Assembly (NCBI GenBank): GCA_001751155.1
Contig: MAXR01000119.1
Span: forward strand, 1,781 to 24,000
From: Desulfuromonadales bacterium C00003068
GTDB lineage: Bacteria > Desulfobacterota > Desulfuromonadia > Desulfuromonadales > Desulfuromonadaceae
Direction: 5' to 3'
DNA: 22,220 bases
Shown: positions 1-7,359 of the stretch, one piece after another
Layout: each line of letters opens with the position of its first letter
How positions within the stretch are numbered: the stretch's first letter is position 1
Translations under genes and position numbers: made by a program
The notes under the pieces: generated by a model
What the model was told of the DNA's origin: nothing
Database searches by the model: none
Seen by the model: only the letters and a program-made list of their open reading frames with translations

Positions 1-559
1 CCCCCGTGGTACTGACACGCGCAACGGGACTTGCCACAACCTGCTTTTGCGGCTCAGCTACGATAACGGTTTCAGTATTTTTTTCGACCGCGAGTATCAC
101 AGTAGAATCGGACACAGCAGCTACCTTAGCCATAACTGGTGTAGAATTTATTCCACTGCCTAAGGGCGATTTTGCAATAGAGGTGGTAAGTTGTGCTAAA
201 GGGTCATTGCTCTGCTGTGGGGCCACAGATTCAACAGCATCTTGTGCTGCAACGACCGCCTCAACACTGGTCTCTTCACCTACGGCCAAGGTCGACACAT
301 TCTCTACCGATACGGCAACTCCTTTGTTAGCCTGAGCAACCAGAGCCTCGCCATCAACAACAGCATCAGGCTTCGAAGCCACCCGGTGAGTAACAGGAGA
401 ATCCGGCTCGACATCTCCAGCAATTTTTTGCCGCTGCTTACCGACAAAAACCCCCAGCGAGAAGGCTGTTAAGCACAACACAACAACGATAACAAGTGCA
501 ACAATGGGACGACGGCGACTGTGTTGTTGTGGCGATCTTGAATATTCAGATTGGCTCAT
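1..559 (-). CDS. Single-pass membrane protein, N-terminal part (possible SPOR-domain protein); runs off the window
   Basis: An open frame starts at ATG 559 and reaches the window edge without a stop, giving 186 residues. A GGGAGAT ribosome binding site sits about 6 bases upstream, and the start lies 18 bases after the argS stop, so it is probably co-transcribed with argS. The protein has a short, basic, Ser/Gln/Arg-rich cytoplasmic N-terminus (residues 1-17), one hydrophobic segment at about 18-40, then a long low-complexity linker rich in Val, Ala, Ser and Glu that should lie in the periplasm. This build (tail, one membrane helix, disordered linker) is typical of proteins carrying a C-terminal peptidoglycan-binding SPOR domain. 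That domain would lie outside the window, so the SPOR assignment is inference. A TonB-like or other anchored periplasmic protein would look the same here. The gene is real with good confidence; its function is uncertain. Confidence 0.7.
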   Translation of the reverse strand, partial: MSQSEYSRSPQQHSRRRPIVALVIVVVLCLTAFSLGVFVGKQRQKIAGDVEPDSPVTHRVASKPDAVVDGEALVAQANKGVAVSVENVSTLAVGEETSVEAVVAAQDAVESVAPQQSNDPLAQLTTSIAKSPLGSGINSTPVMAKVAAVSDSTVILAVEKNTETVIVAEPQKQVVASPVARVSTTG

Positions 560-577
560 AATTCATCTCCCGTTTCA

Positions 578-2242
578 CTACATTTTTTCTGGTGCTGACA
601 CACCTAGAACACGTAGCGCATTGTGGATGACAATCTTCACCGCATTAACCAAATACAAACGGGCTTGACTGGTTGCAGCATCATCAACAATAACGCGGTG
701 CTGGTTGTAATAACTATGAAATTTAGCGGCGAGTTCCTGCAGGTAAAAGGTAACACGATGCGGTTCATACTGAAGTGCAGCACCGGCAATAACCTCAGGG
801 TAACGCGATAACATCTTCACCAAGGCAAGCTCATCGGGTAATGTCAAAGTGTTAAGCTGAACCGTGTCTGTGGTTGGCAAAGTCAAACCAGAATCTTGTG
901 CATTGCGATTTATGCTGCACACGCGCGCATGTGCATACTGAACATAAAATACGGGATTCTCGGTACTTTGTTTTTTTGCCAACTCGAGATCGAAATCTAA
1001 CTGGCTATCGGAGCGACGCATTAAGAAGAAAAAGCGACACGCATCCCTACCGACTTCGTCGATCACCTCTTTCAAGGTGACAAACTTACCCGAGCGGGTA
1101 CTCATAGCGACCTGCTCACCCTCACGAAGCAAATTAACCAGCTGCACTAAGATGATCTGTAAATCTTCAGGATTGCGGCCCAACGCGGCAAGAACCGCCT
1201 TCATGCGCGGCACGTAACCATGATGGTCGGCACCCCAGACATCGATCACCGTATCAAATCCACGGCCATATTTTTCACGATGATACGCAACATCTGAAGC
1301 AAAATAAGTTGTCACACCGTTGGAGCGAATCAAAACGCGATCTTTATCATCTCCGAAATCAGTCGTACGGAACCAAATTGCACCATCTAATTCATAGGTA
1401 TAGCCATCACGAGTCAAGGCTTCAATACCCGCCTTGACTAATCCACGGTCATAAAGAGTTTGCTCACTATACCAGTTATCAAATGAGATACCGAAAGACT
1501 GCAAATCATCAGCAATACCAGCACGTATTGCATCACCACCAGATTGGGAAAAGTGTGCAATCGCTTCTTGCTCGGGGCAGTTCAAAAAAGAGTCGCCATG
1601 TTGCTGTTGTGCCTCAAGGGCAATCGTTTTGACATAATCGCCTTGATAACAATCCTCAGGGAATTCAACTTCACGACCGAAGACCTGACAGTAACGCAGG
1701 AAGATTGAGCGGCCCAAGGTATCCATCTGATTACCAGCGTCATTGATATAATACTCACGCTGAACCTCAAATCCAGCCTCTTGCAATACCGACGCAACGG
1801 CATCCCCAGTTGCAGCTCCACGACCATGACCAATATGAAGCGGCCCAGTTGGATTAGCACTGACAAACTCAACTTGCACGCGACGACCTTCACCGAGGGT
1901 ACCCTTGCCAAAAGAGTCTCCCTGTGCGTAGACATCTTCGAGAATGGCATACCAGCTTTGAGCCGGAAGAAAAAAATTAATAAATCCCGGCCCAGCAATT
2001 TCGACACGGTCCCACAGGTCGTGCTGTTGTTTCAATTTCTCTAACAAGATTTCAGCTATTTTACGTGGTGCTTTCTTCTCAGCCCGAGCCAACATCATTG
2101 CGACATTAACAGCAAAATCACCATGATCCGTACGGCCAGGAACTTCCAGAGTAAATTCGGGCATCTCACCAGAAACGAGCGTTTGGTCATCATAACATTT
2201 CTGCAATGCAGCTTGAACCGCATCGATCAATCGTGTCTTCAT
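578..2242 (-). CDS. argS: Arginyl-tRNA synthetase
   Basis: Class I aminoacyl-tRNA synthetase that charges tRNA-Arg with arginine using ATP, in the cytoplasm. The N-terminal additional domain (about residues 1-100) is followed by the class I signature PTGPLHIGHG with HIGH at residues 136-139. A KMSKS-loop equivalent reads MSTRSGKFV, the degenerate form common in bacterial ArgS. The C-terminal anticodon-binding DALR-type domain begins around the QYAHAR segment. I place the start at ATG 2242, giving 554 residues. It has a GAAGGT ribosome binding site about 8 bases upstream and matches the usual family N-terminus, whereas the in-frame ATG at 2296 would add 18 atypical residues. The gene lies 81 bases after the ftsB-like gene and just before the membrane protein gene, all on the same strand. 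The family assignment is secure. Confidence 0.96.
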   Translation of the reverse strand: MKTRLIDAVQAALQKCYDDQTLVSGEMPEFTLEVPGRTDHGDFAVNVAMMLARAEKKAPRKIAEILLEKLKQQHDLWDRVEIAGPGFINFFLPAQSWYAILEDVYAQGDSFGKGTLGEGRRVQVEFVSANPTGPLHIGHGRGAATGDAVASVLQEAGFEVQREYYINDAGNQMDTLGRSIFLRYCQVFGREVEFPEDCYQGDYVKTIALEAQQQHGDSFLNCPEQEAIAHFSQSGGDAIRAGIADDLQSFGISFDNWYSEQTLYDRGLVKAGIEALTRDGYTYELDGAIWFRTTDFGDDKDRVLIRSNGVTTYFASDVAYHREKYGRGFDTVIDVWGADHHGYVPRMKAVLAALGRNPEDLQIILVQLVNLLREGEQVAMSTRSGKFVTLKEVIDEVGRDACRFFFLMRRSDSQLDFDLELAKKQSTENPVFYVQYAHARVCSINRNAQDSGLTLPTTDTVQLNTLTLPDELALVKMLSRYPEVIAGAALQYEPHRVTFYLQELAAKFHSYYNQHRVIVDDAATSQARLYLVNAVKIVIHNALRVLGVSAPEKM

Positions 2243-2323
2243 AAAAAGTACCTTCTTACCAATGAAAATGGAGGACATGACACGCCCCCCCATCAAAAAG
2301 TGATTATCAACATTTCTAAAAAA

Positions 2324-2641
2324 TTAACGTGGTTTAGGCAAAAACTGATATACCAACTCCCCATCACGGACAAAACTTAGCTGCCCACGAGCAACCTGTT
2401 CCAGATAACGGTCATCATTTTGCAGTGCGGCAACCTCATTACGCAACATAAGATTACTCGTATTGAGTTGTTGTACTTGCTCCAGCAACTGAGCTTGATG
2501 CTGGCGCACCTGATGTAAACGCAACGCGCCCTTTTCCCCAAGCACAGCAAAGCTCAGCCCCACCAGTGCCACAAGAACTAAACAGACAGGTCGGGATTTT
2601 ATGGCATGTTTTCTTTGATCGTCTGGCGATTCAGAAGTCAT
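2324..2641 (-). CDS. ftsB: FtsB/DivIC-like cell-division protein
   Basis: A 105-residue bitopic membrane protein. A short cytoplasmic N-terminus (about 1-16) precedes a hydrophobic helix at about 17-35, then a coiled coil rich in Gln and Leu at about 40-80, and a C-terminal segment YLEQVARGQLSFVRDGELVY. That segment corresponds to the conserved E.(A)R..L...R.GE..Y motif of FtsB. Family members form a complex with FtsL and FtsQ at the division site and help activate septal peptidoglycan synthesis. Length and topology match FtsB (about 100 residues). The start at ATG 2641 has only a weak ribosome binding site. Low sequence conservation in this family means DivIC/FtsB naming is by architecture and the C-terminal motif. 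It heads a probable ftsB-argS-membrane protein transcription unit. Confidence 0.85.
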   Translation of the reverse strand: MTSESPDDQRKHAIKSRPVCLVLVALVGLSFAVLGEKGALRLHQVRQHQAQLLEQVQQLNTSNLMLRNEVAALQNDDRYLEQVARGQLSFVRDGELVYQFLPKPR

Positions 2642-2698
2642 CGATTAACCACAGCTCAAGAAAAAGATAAATATTCACGTACAACTCAACAATCTGGC

Positions 2699-2727
2699 AG
2701 TCTATTCCATCCATTTTTTTTGTTCAA
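2699..2727 (-). promoter_or_regulatory. Candidate sigma-70 promoter for the ftsB-argS unit
   Basis: On the minus strand TTGAAC (2727-2722) and TAGACT (2704-2699) are separated by exactly 17 bases, each matching 4 of 6 consensus bases. Transcription would begin near 2692, about 50 bases before the ftsB start. Assigned by eye; the AT-rich region makes chance matches possible. Confidence 0.35.
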
Positions 2728-2755
2728 CCGTTTATTCCACCAACATTCACCATCA

Positions 2756-2784
2756 TTGAAATGTTGGACAAAAAAAAATATACT
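2756..2784 (+). promoter_or_regulatory. Candidate sigma-70 promoter for clpS-clpA-aat
   Basis: TTGAAA (2756-2761) and TATACT (2779-2784) are separated by exactly 17 bases, each matching 5 of 6 consensus bases. The start of transcription would be near 2791, giving a leader of about 90 bases before clpS. A weaker pair, TTGCAA (2823-2828) and TATTAC (2846-2851), also with 17-base spacing, lies closer to the gene and could be a second promoter. Confidence 0.5.
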
Positions 2785-2882
2785 AGTCACTCGTCACACA
2801 AGACAAATCACAAAAAAAGACCTTGCAAAAACGGTTTACAACCAATATTACGAGTTAAAAAGAACTTCAGGAAGGTTCGATC

Positions 2883-3194
2883 ATGACAACAAAAATTAAA
2901 GGTACCCCCACTAGCGCCACCATGGGGCAAGACAAAACCACCCAGCCACCGCGCTTTTATGTCATTATGCATAATGATGATTATACCACTATGGAGTTTG
3001 TTATCGAGCTATTGGAAAAAGTTTTTCGTAAAACGCCTCACGATGCCGCCCACCTTATGTTGACTATCCACACCGAAGGGCAAGCAACGTGCGGCTGTTA
3101 TCCACATGAGGTTGCCGAAACGAAGATAACTCAAGCTCATCGCTACGCCAAAGAGTCAGGATATCCTTTACGTTGCAGTCTTGACAGAGCCTAA
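2883..3194 (+). CDS. clpS: ClpS, N-degron adaptor of the ClpA protease
   Basis: A 103-residue adaptor that binds proteins with destabilising N-terminal residues (Leu, Phe, Tyr, Trp) and delivers them to ClpA. A flexible N-terminal extension (about 1-23) leads into the folded core. The N-degron pocket is intact: Asn31-Asp32-Asp33, Met37 and His63 correspond to Asn34, Asp35, Asp36, Met40 and His66 of Escherichia coli ClpS with a constant offset of three. The conserved VAETKI segment and the C-terminal YPLRCSLDRA stretch also fit the family. An AGGAAGG ribosome binding site precedes ATG 2883. It is followed after 62 bases by clpA and then aat, so the adaptor, the unfoldase and the enzyme that makes its substrates are encoded together. 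Confidence 0.96.
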   Translation: MTTKIKGTPTSATMGQDKTTQPPRFYVIMHNDDYTTMEFVIELLEKVFRKTPHDAAHLMLTIHTEGQATCGCYPHEVAETKITQAHRYAKESGYPLRCSLDRA

Positions 3195-3256
3195 CAAAAA
3201 TCTACATCAGTGCTGCAACAACGTTGGCCTTTGCAGCTGATAGAAAGAATTGTTTC

Positions 3257-5521
3257 GTGACATTCACAAAAGACGTCCAAATTATATTTTCACTCGCCGT
3301 GCAAGAAGCCAAACGCCGTCACCATGAATATCTGATGACGGAGCACCTACTCTACGCCATGCTCTACGCTGACGAATCTAAACAGATCCTGATCAGCTGT
3401 GGCGGCCACATTGACTCACTGCGCGACACCTTAAATGATTACTTCACCACCCAAGTTGAGAGTATTGACGAGATCGAATTGTTGGATGACGAGATCCCTG
3501 AACAAACGGTAGCCCTACAACGAATCCTGCAAGATGCCATCACCCATTGTTCGGCAGCAGGAAAAGAGAACGTCAACTCAGGTGATCTCTTGGTGTCAAT
3601 CTTAGCAGAAGAGCAGGCTCATACGGCCCAACTGCTTATCAACCAAGGGGTACTACGGCTGGATGTCCTCAATTATATCTCGCACGGCACAACAAAACAT
3701 CCCCACCCTCAGCCGCACACTGAAACGACGGACGAAGAAGCCGAGAGCCAAGCTACTCCAGTCAAGAAAACAGCTCTCGAAAGTTACACCACCAATCTTC
3801 GCCAGCGCGCCGAGAAGGGGCAAATTGACCCACTTATAGGCCGCAAGGCGGAACTGCAACGCACCCTACAGGTTCTTTGTCGGCGACGTAAAAACAATCC
3901 TATTCTAGTTGGAGAGCCCGGCACTGGCAAAACAGCCCTTGCCGAAGGCCTCGCTACCATGCTTATTAACGGTGAAGTGCCGGCCTTCATCAAAGACACC
4001 GACATATTTGCTCTCGATATGGGCGCACTGATTGCTGGAACAAAATTCCGTGGTGACTTCGAAGAACGCCTTAAGGCCGTGCTGCACGAACTCAGCGAAA
4101 AAGATAAACCAATTCTTTTCATTGATGAGATCCACACCATAATTGGCGCGGGCGCGACAGGTAGCGGCACCATGGATGTCTCTAACCTGTTAAAACCAGC
4201 TTTAGCTTCGGGAGAGATCCGCTGTATTGGCGCCACGACCTATGATGAATACAAATCACTTTTTGAAAAAGATCGCGCCCTGTCTCGTCGTTTTCAAAAA
4301 ATTGACGTACACGAACCCAGCGTTGAAGAAACCATCGAGATCCTCAAAGGGCTTAAGCAACACTACGAGAGCTACCATAATATCCGCTACAGTGACGACG
4401 TGCTCCGTGCGGCAGCCGAATTATCTAATCGCTACTTGACCCATCGCCACCTTCCAGATAAAGCCATCGACCTTATTGACGAGATTGGTGCGCGGCTAAG
4501 AACTCAGCAGACAAAACGGCGAACCATTAAAGTCGCAGATATCGAATCTGTCGTTGCCGAGATGGCTCAAATCCCGCCACGTTCAGTTTCGCGTGACGAT
4601 CGCAAAAACCTTAACACTCTCGAAAAGCGCTTAAAACGCAAAGTCTTTGGTCAAGAGAAAGCATTGCAGCTCATTACACGATCAATCATCCGCTCACGAG
4701 CTGGGCTGGGCCACCCAGAACACCCCATCGGCTCGTTTTTGTTTGCCGGCCCTACGGGTGTTGGCAAAACAGAAGTGGCACGACAACTTGCCGCGGAACT
4801 CGGCATCGCATTTAGCCGCTTTGACATGAGTGAATACATGGAGAAGCATTCCGTAGCCCGACTCATTGGTGCTCCTCCGGGCTATGTAGGCTTTGATCAA
4901 GGAGGGTTGCTGACCGATGCCATCAGCAAAAAACCACACACCGTCCTGCTGCTCGATGAGATCGAAAAAGCCCACCCCGACCTATTCAACATTTTATTGC
5001 AGATCATGGATCATGGCAGTTTGACGGATAACAACGGCAAAACAGCTGACTTTCGCAATGTCATCTTAATTATGACCAGCAATGCTGGAGCACGAGAGAT
5101 GAGCAGCACCCTCATCGGCTTTAATGCAGAGGGCAATTTCGCCGGTGGAAGCCCTGACCTAGCCTTAGCCAAAACATTTTCTCCTGAATTTCGTAACCGC
5201 CTTGATGCAACGGTTGTCTTTTCGGCATTGGCAGCAGACGACATTCGCAACATTGTTGATAAATTCGTTGCCGAACTTCAACAACGGCTAGACGAAAACA
5301 ACGTCACTCTACACTTAAGTTCAGCGGCGCGAAATTATTTTGCCAAACATGGCTTCGACCCGAAATTTGGTGCCCGTCCTCTGAGCCGCCTTATTCAGGA
5401 AAAACTCAGCGACCCACTGGCCGAAGCAATCCTATTCGGTTCACTCGCTCACGGGGGTCAGGCGCAAATTGGTTGCCGCCATGACACCTTGACCTTTCGT
5501 TTTAGTGCAAACAAAAAATAA
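3257..5521 (+). CDS. clpA: ClpA, ATP-dependent unfoldase of the ClpAP protease
   Basis: AAA+ unfoldase with two ATPase modules that unfolds substrates and feeds them to ClpP (not in this window). An N-domain with Clp repeats (about 1-145) binds ClpS. NBD1 has Walker A GEPGTGKT at 219-226 and Walker B ILFIDEIH. NBD2 has Walker A GPTGVGKT at 498-505 and Walker B VLLLDEIEKAH. There is no long coiled-coil M domain between them, which excludes ClpB and ClpC. The ClpP-docking loop carries I-G-F at 620-622, where E. coli ClpA has I-G-L. I choose GTG 3257 as the start. It gives 754 residues, close to the 758 of E. coli ClpA, and begins at the family's normal N-terminus behind an AGAAAGA site. The frame is open back to TTG 3224, but that start adds atypical residues and has no ribosome binding site. 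Confidence 0.96.
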   Translation: MTFTKDVQIIFSLAVQEAKRRHHEYLMTEHLLYAMLYADESKQILISCGGHIDSLRDTLNDYFTTQVESIDEIELLDDEIPEQTVALQRILQDAITHCSAAGKENVNSGDLLVSILAEEQAHTAQLLINQGVLRLDVLNYISHGTTKHPHPQPHTETTDEEAESQATPVKKTALESYTTNLRQRAEKGQIDPLIGRKAELQRTLQVLCRRRKNNPILVGEPGTGKTALAEGLATMLINGEVPAFIKDTDIFALDMGALIAGTKFRGDFEERLKAVLHELSEKDKPILFIDEIHTIIGAGATGSGTMDVSNLLKPALASGEIRCIGATTYDEYKSLFEKDRALSRRFQKIDVHEPSVEETIEILKGLKQHYESYHNIRYSDDVLRAAAELSNRYLTHRHLPDKAIDLIDEIGARLRTQQTKRRTIKVADIESVVAEMAQIPPRSVSRDDRKNLNTLEKRLKRKVFGQEKALQLITRSIIRSRAGLGHPEHPIGSFLFAGPTGVGKTEVARQLAAELGIAFSRFDMSEYMEKHSVARLIGAPPGYVGFDQGGLLTDAISKKPHTVLLLDEIEKAHPDLFNILLQIMDHGSLTDNNGKTADFRNVILIMTSNAGAREMSSTLIGFNAEGNFAGGSPDLALAKTFSPEFRNRLDATVVFSALAADDIRNIVDKFVAELQQRLDENNVTLHLSSAARNYFAKHGFDPKFGARPLSRLIQEKLSDPLAEAILFGSLAHGGQAQIGCRHDTLTFRFSANKK

Positions 5522-5527
5522 TCAATT

Positions 5528-6253
5528 ATGGCCATCTTCGCCCTTGATCATCAATTGATTTTCCCCGCCCCTTATCTGGCTGAAGATGATGGACTGCTTG
5601 CCGTCGGTGGTGATCTGTCACCACAGCGGCTTCTTGCAGCGTACAGTTGCGGCATCTTCCCATGGGGGCACCCTAGCGATCCGCTGCTTTGGTGGTCCCC
5701 CGACCCGCGCTGTGTTTTAGCTCCTGACGAGATCCACATCTCCCGCAGTATGGCAAAAACAATCCGCCAAGAACGATTCGACATCACCTTTAACAGCGCA
5801 TTTAGGCGCTGCATTGAGCTATGTGCGTCAACTAATCAACGTGCTGCTGAAACATGGGTCAGCCCTGCTATGATTAAGGCCTATACGGCACTTCACACTA
5901 TGGGTTACGCCCACTCCGTTGAGTGCTGGCAGGATGAAGAATTAGTCGGGGGGCTTTATGGCATCGCAATTGGTCGTTGTTTTTGTGGCGAATCGATGTT
6001 TCACACTCGCCGTGACGCATCAAAGTTCGCCTTCATTGCACTGGCAAACCATCTCAAACAACAAAACTTTCTTTTGATTGATTGCCAGCTACCAACAGAT
6101 CATCTGCATTCGTTGGGAGCCTACGATATATCTCGCGAGGATTTTTTAAATCGATTAGAGGGGTGTGAGATAAAGAAAGGCGGCCAGATTAAAGCGGGAG
6201 AGTTTTGGCGAGGCAATCACGATACGGATATTAACCAAAATACGAGCGGTTAG
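5528..6253 (+). CDS. aat: Leucyl/phenylalanyl-tRNA--protein transferase
   Basis: A 241-residue enzyme that transfers Leu or Phe from charged tRNA to proteins beginning with Arg or Lys, creating N-degrons that ClpS recognises. Family hallmarks are the GIFPWG motif at about 42-47, the WWSPDPR stretch at about 55-61, and the GGLYGIAIG and FCGESMFH segments of the acyltransferase core. Length agrees with the E. coli enzyme (234 residues). It starts 6 bases after the clpA stop with little recognisable Shine-Dalgarno sequence, so translation may be coupled to clpA. The stop codon overlaps the stop of the convergent J-domain gene by two bases, leaving no room for a separate terminator outside the coding regions. 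The position behind clpS and clpA strongly supports a role in the N-degron pathway. Confidence 0.95.
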   Translation: MAIFALDHQLIFPAPYLAEDDGLLAVGGDLSPQRLLAAYSCGIFPWGHPSDPLLWWSPDPRCVLAPDEIHISRSMAKTIRQERFDITFNSAFRRCIELCASTNQRAAETWVSPAMIKAYTALHTMGYAHSVECWQDEELVGGLYGIAIGRCFCGESMFHTRRDASKFAFIALANHLKQQNFLLIDCQLPTDHLHSLGAYDISREDFLNRLEGCEIKKGGQIKAGEFWRGNHDTDINQNTSG

Positions 6254-7023
6254 CTACGACCGGGACGGTAACGGAAATTATGTTGTTTCTGCTCACGAAT
6301 ATAGGCATCGATCTGGTCGAGTGAGAGCATACCCTGCTCAACAAAATACTGGCCAAAACGTTTTTGCAGCTGGCGCTGATGACGAAGCAACACCTGCACC
6401 TGAAACGAAGTGAGATAACCCAGTTCGACAGCACGTGCGCCAAATCGACCACGACAACCACTCCTACGATTGATCGCTTGAACATCATGTGCCTTCAACC
6501 AACCCCAACGTTCCGCCAAAGTACCAAGGATAGGACGCTGGCGACGTTGCCACACTAAAGCTTCAATCATCTCAGCATACGAAATAACACCACGATAATA
6601 GAGAAACAGTCCCGTCTCAAGATGACGCTTAGGCAGGCTAAAGGGTGATTCATCCGTTTCGAAAGGGTTGTTACGGGTCGCACGTGGATTCGAATAAGAA
6701 GGATTAGAGGTAGACGGCTGCTGTTGATTAAACCCAGCATTCCAATCCGCCGGGGTCCAAATCCTCTTGCGCTCAGACGATGAAAATGAATCGAGCAATT
6801 GGTAGGCTTGACTGACATCACGAAACAGTTCTGCGCGGCGATCATACTCCTCAGGTGCGGCACCAATTAAGCGATCAGGATGAGTCTCTTTCGCTTTTTG
6901 CCGATACGCCGTCTTAACCCCACTGGGTTGGATGTAATACAGAAAATCTCGATTAATCTGCAACTCGCCACTAAATAACACACGGCAGGCATCTAAAAGT
7001 TCTGTTTCGGCAAAGGAAGACAT
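6250..7023 (-). CDS. J-domain protein with four C-terminal tandem repeats
   Basis: A 257-residue protein with a J-domain near the N-terminus (about residues 24-85) including the His-Pro-Asp triplet at 48-50, which in this family stimulates the ATPase of DnaK-type Hsp70s. There is no Gly/Phe-rich region, zinc finger or DnaJ C-terminal substrate domain, so it is not canonical DnaJ. A polar Asn/Ser/Pro-rich linker (about 95-127) joins a C-terminal half with four repeats of about 29 residues. Each follows G-x6-G-x-(I/L)-x3-(E/D/Q)-(M/V/I), with first glycines at 138, 167, 195 and 224. The pattern resembles helical modules at the N-terminus of GspE-type ATPases, but that link is inference. The ATG has an AAGGTG ribosome binding site. 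The gene converges on aat, overlapping it at the stop codons. The client or target is unknown. Confidence 0.88.
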   Translation of the reverse strand: MSSFAETELLDACRVLFSGELQINRDFLYYIQPSGVKTAYRQKAKETHPDRLIGAAPEEYDRRAELFRDVSQAYQLLDSFSSSERKRIWTPADWNAGFNQQQPSTSNPSYSNPRATRNNPFETDESPFSLPKRHLETGLFLYYRGVISYAEMIEALVWQRRQRPILGTLAERWGWLKAHDVQAINRRSGCRGRFGARAVELGYLTSFQVQVLLRHQRQLQKRFGQYFVEQGMLSLDQIDAYIREQKQHNFRYRPGRS

Positions 7024-7089
7024 TGCACACCTTAAGGGTAAATAACAACAAACGCAGTAAATCTACGAAAATCTATGACGTTGGTTGGT

Positions 7090-7117
7090 ATTATACTGAA
7101 AAAGTGCTAGAAACAAA
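7090..7117 (-). promoter_or_regulatory. Candidate promoter for the J-domain gene
   Basis: A perfect TATAAT lies on the minus strand at 7095-7090, about 67 bases before the ATG at 7023. The -35 is poor (TTTGTT at 7117-7112, 16-base spacer), so the call rests mainly on the -10 element and its position. Confidence 0.4.
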
Positions 7118-7214
7118 GACAAATCCCGATAAGTCGAGAGTTAAAAACATTAAAATCGGTCGGCATCAGTCAAGGGTACCAGTTAGATCGGTGCAACTTA
7201 CTGCCGATATTGAA

Positions 7215-7229
7215 TAATAATCATTTTCA
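7215..7229. promoter_or_regulatory. Fur-box-like palindrome
   Basis: TAATAATCATTTTCA matches 13 of 15 bases of the 7-1-7 Fur consensus TGATAATCATTATCA. It lies about 120 bases upstream of the J-domain gene's TATAAT and about 130 bases past the btuD stop, so its target is unclear. Weak promoter-like pairs surround it on both strands, for example TTGTGA (7235-7230) and CAATAT (7212-7207) on the minus strand with a 17-base spacer that contains the whole box. Confidence 0.45.
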
Positions 7230-7270
7230 TCACAAATACTACATACGGTATAGCGGTTAAACCACGACCA

Positions 7271-7357
7271 CTAATGGATATCAATACGACACGTACCACC
7301 AGATCGCGAGTAAAGAGAGTGGATCTTCAAAGCCAAAACTCTCGGATCAGTAATCAT
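7271..7357 (-). CDS. Possible 28-residue ORF immediately after btuD
   Basis: ATG 7357 lies two bases after the btuD stop. The AAGGT at the very end of btuD forms a ribosome binding site about 5 bases upstream of it. The frame encodes 28 residues (starting MITDPRVLALK, ending in TCRIDIH) and closes with TAG at 7273-7271. I do not recognise it. It could be a small protein translated with btuD, a remnant of a truncated gene, or chance. The ordinary, non-repetitive composition and the well-placed ribosome binding site are the only support. Confidence 0.3.
   Translation of the reverse strand: MITDPRVLALKIHSLYSRSGGTCRIDIH
7315..7343 (-). terminator. Weak hairpin behind btuD
   Basis: GAGAGT and ACTCTC form a six-base inverted repeat with a 17-base loop, followed on the minus strand by only TTTA. 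It lies 17 bases past the btuD stop, inside the possible small ORF. Stem and U-run are both weak, so a terminator function is doubtful. Confidence 0.2.
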
Positions 7358-7359
7358 AT

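Larger units (their letters stand above)
7024..7359. other. 336-base gap between the J-domain gene and btuD
   Basis: This stretch holds the candidate promoter of the J-domain gene (7090-7117), a Fur-box-like palindrome (7215-7229), a weak inverted repeat behind btuD (7315-7343) and a possible 28-codon ORF on the minus strand (7271-7357). A plus-strand frame at 7023-7217 (64 codons) shows no ribosome binding site and no family resemblance, and I do not call it a gene. Nothing else is recognisable. Confidence 0.6.

Noticed and set aside
6..335. 109-codon plus-strand ORF at the window start
   Set aside because: Thr/Ala/Ser-rich shadow of the minus-strand membrane protein linker; the minus frame has a ribosome binding site and a clear membrane helix.
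2606..2899. 97-codon plus-strand ORF in the clpS upstream region
   Set aside because: Lies in an AT-rich divergent promoter region, overlaps the ftsB and clpS starts, and resembles no family.
7023..7217. 64-codon plus-strand ORF
   Set aside because: No ribosome binding site, composition of a random frame, and it covers the promoter region of the divergent J-domain gene.
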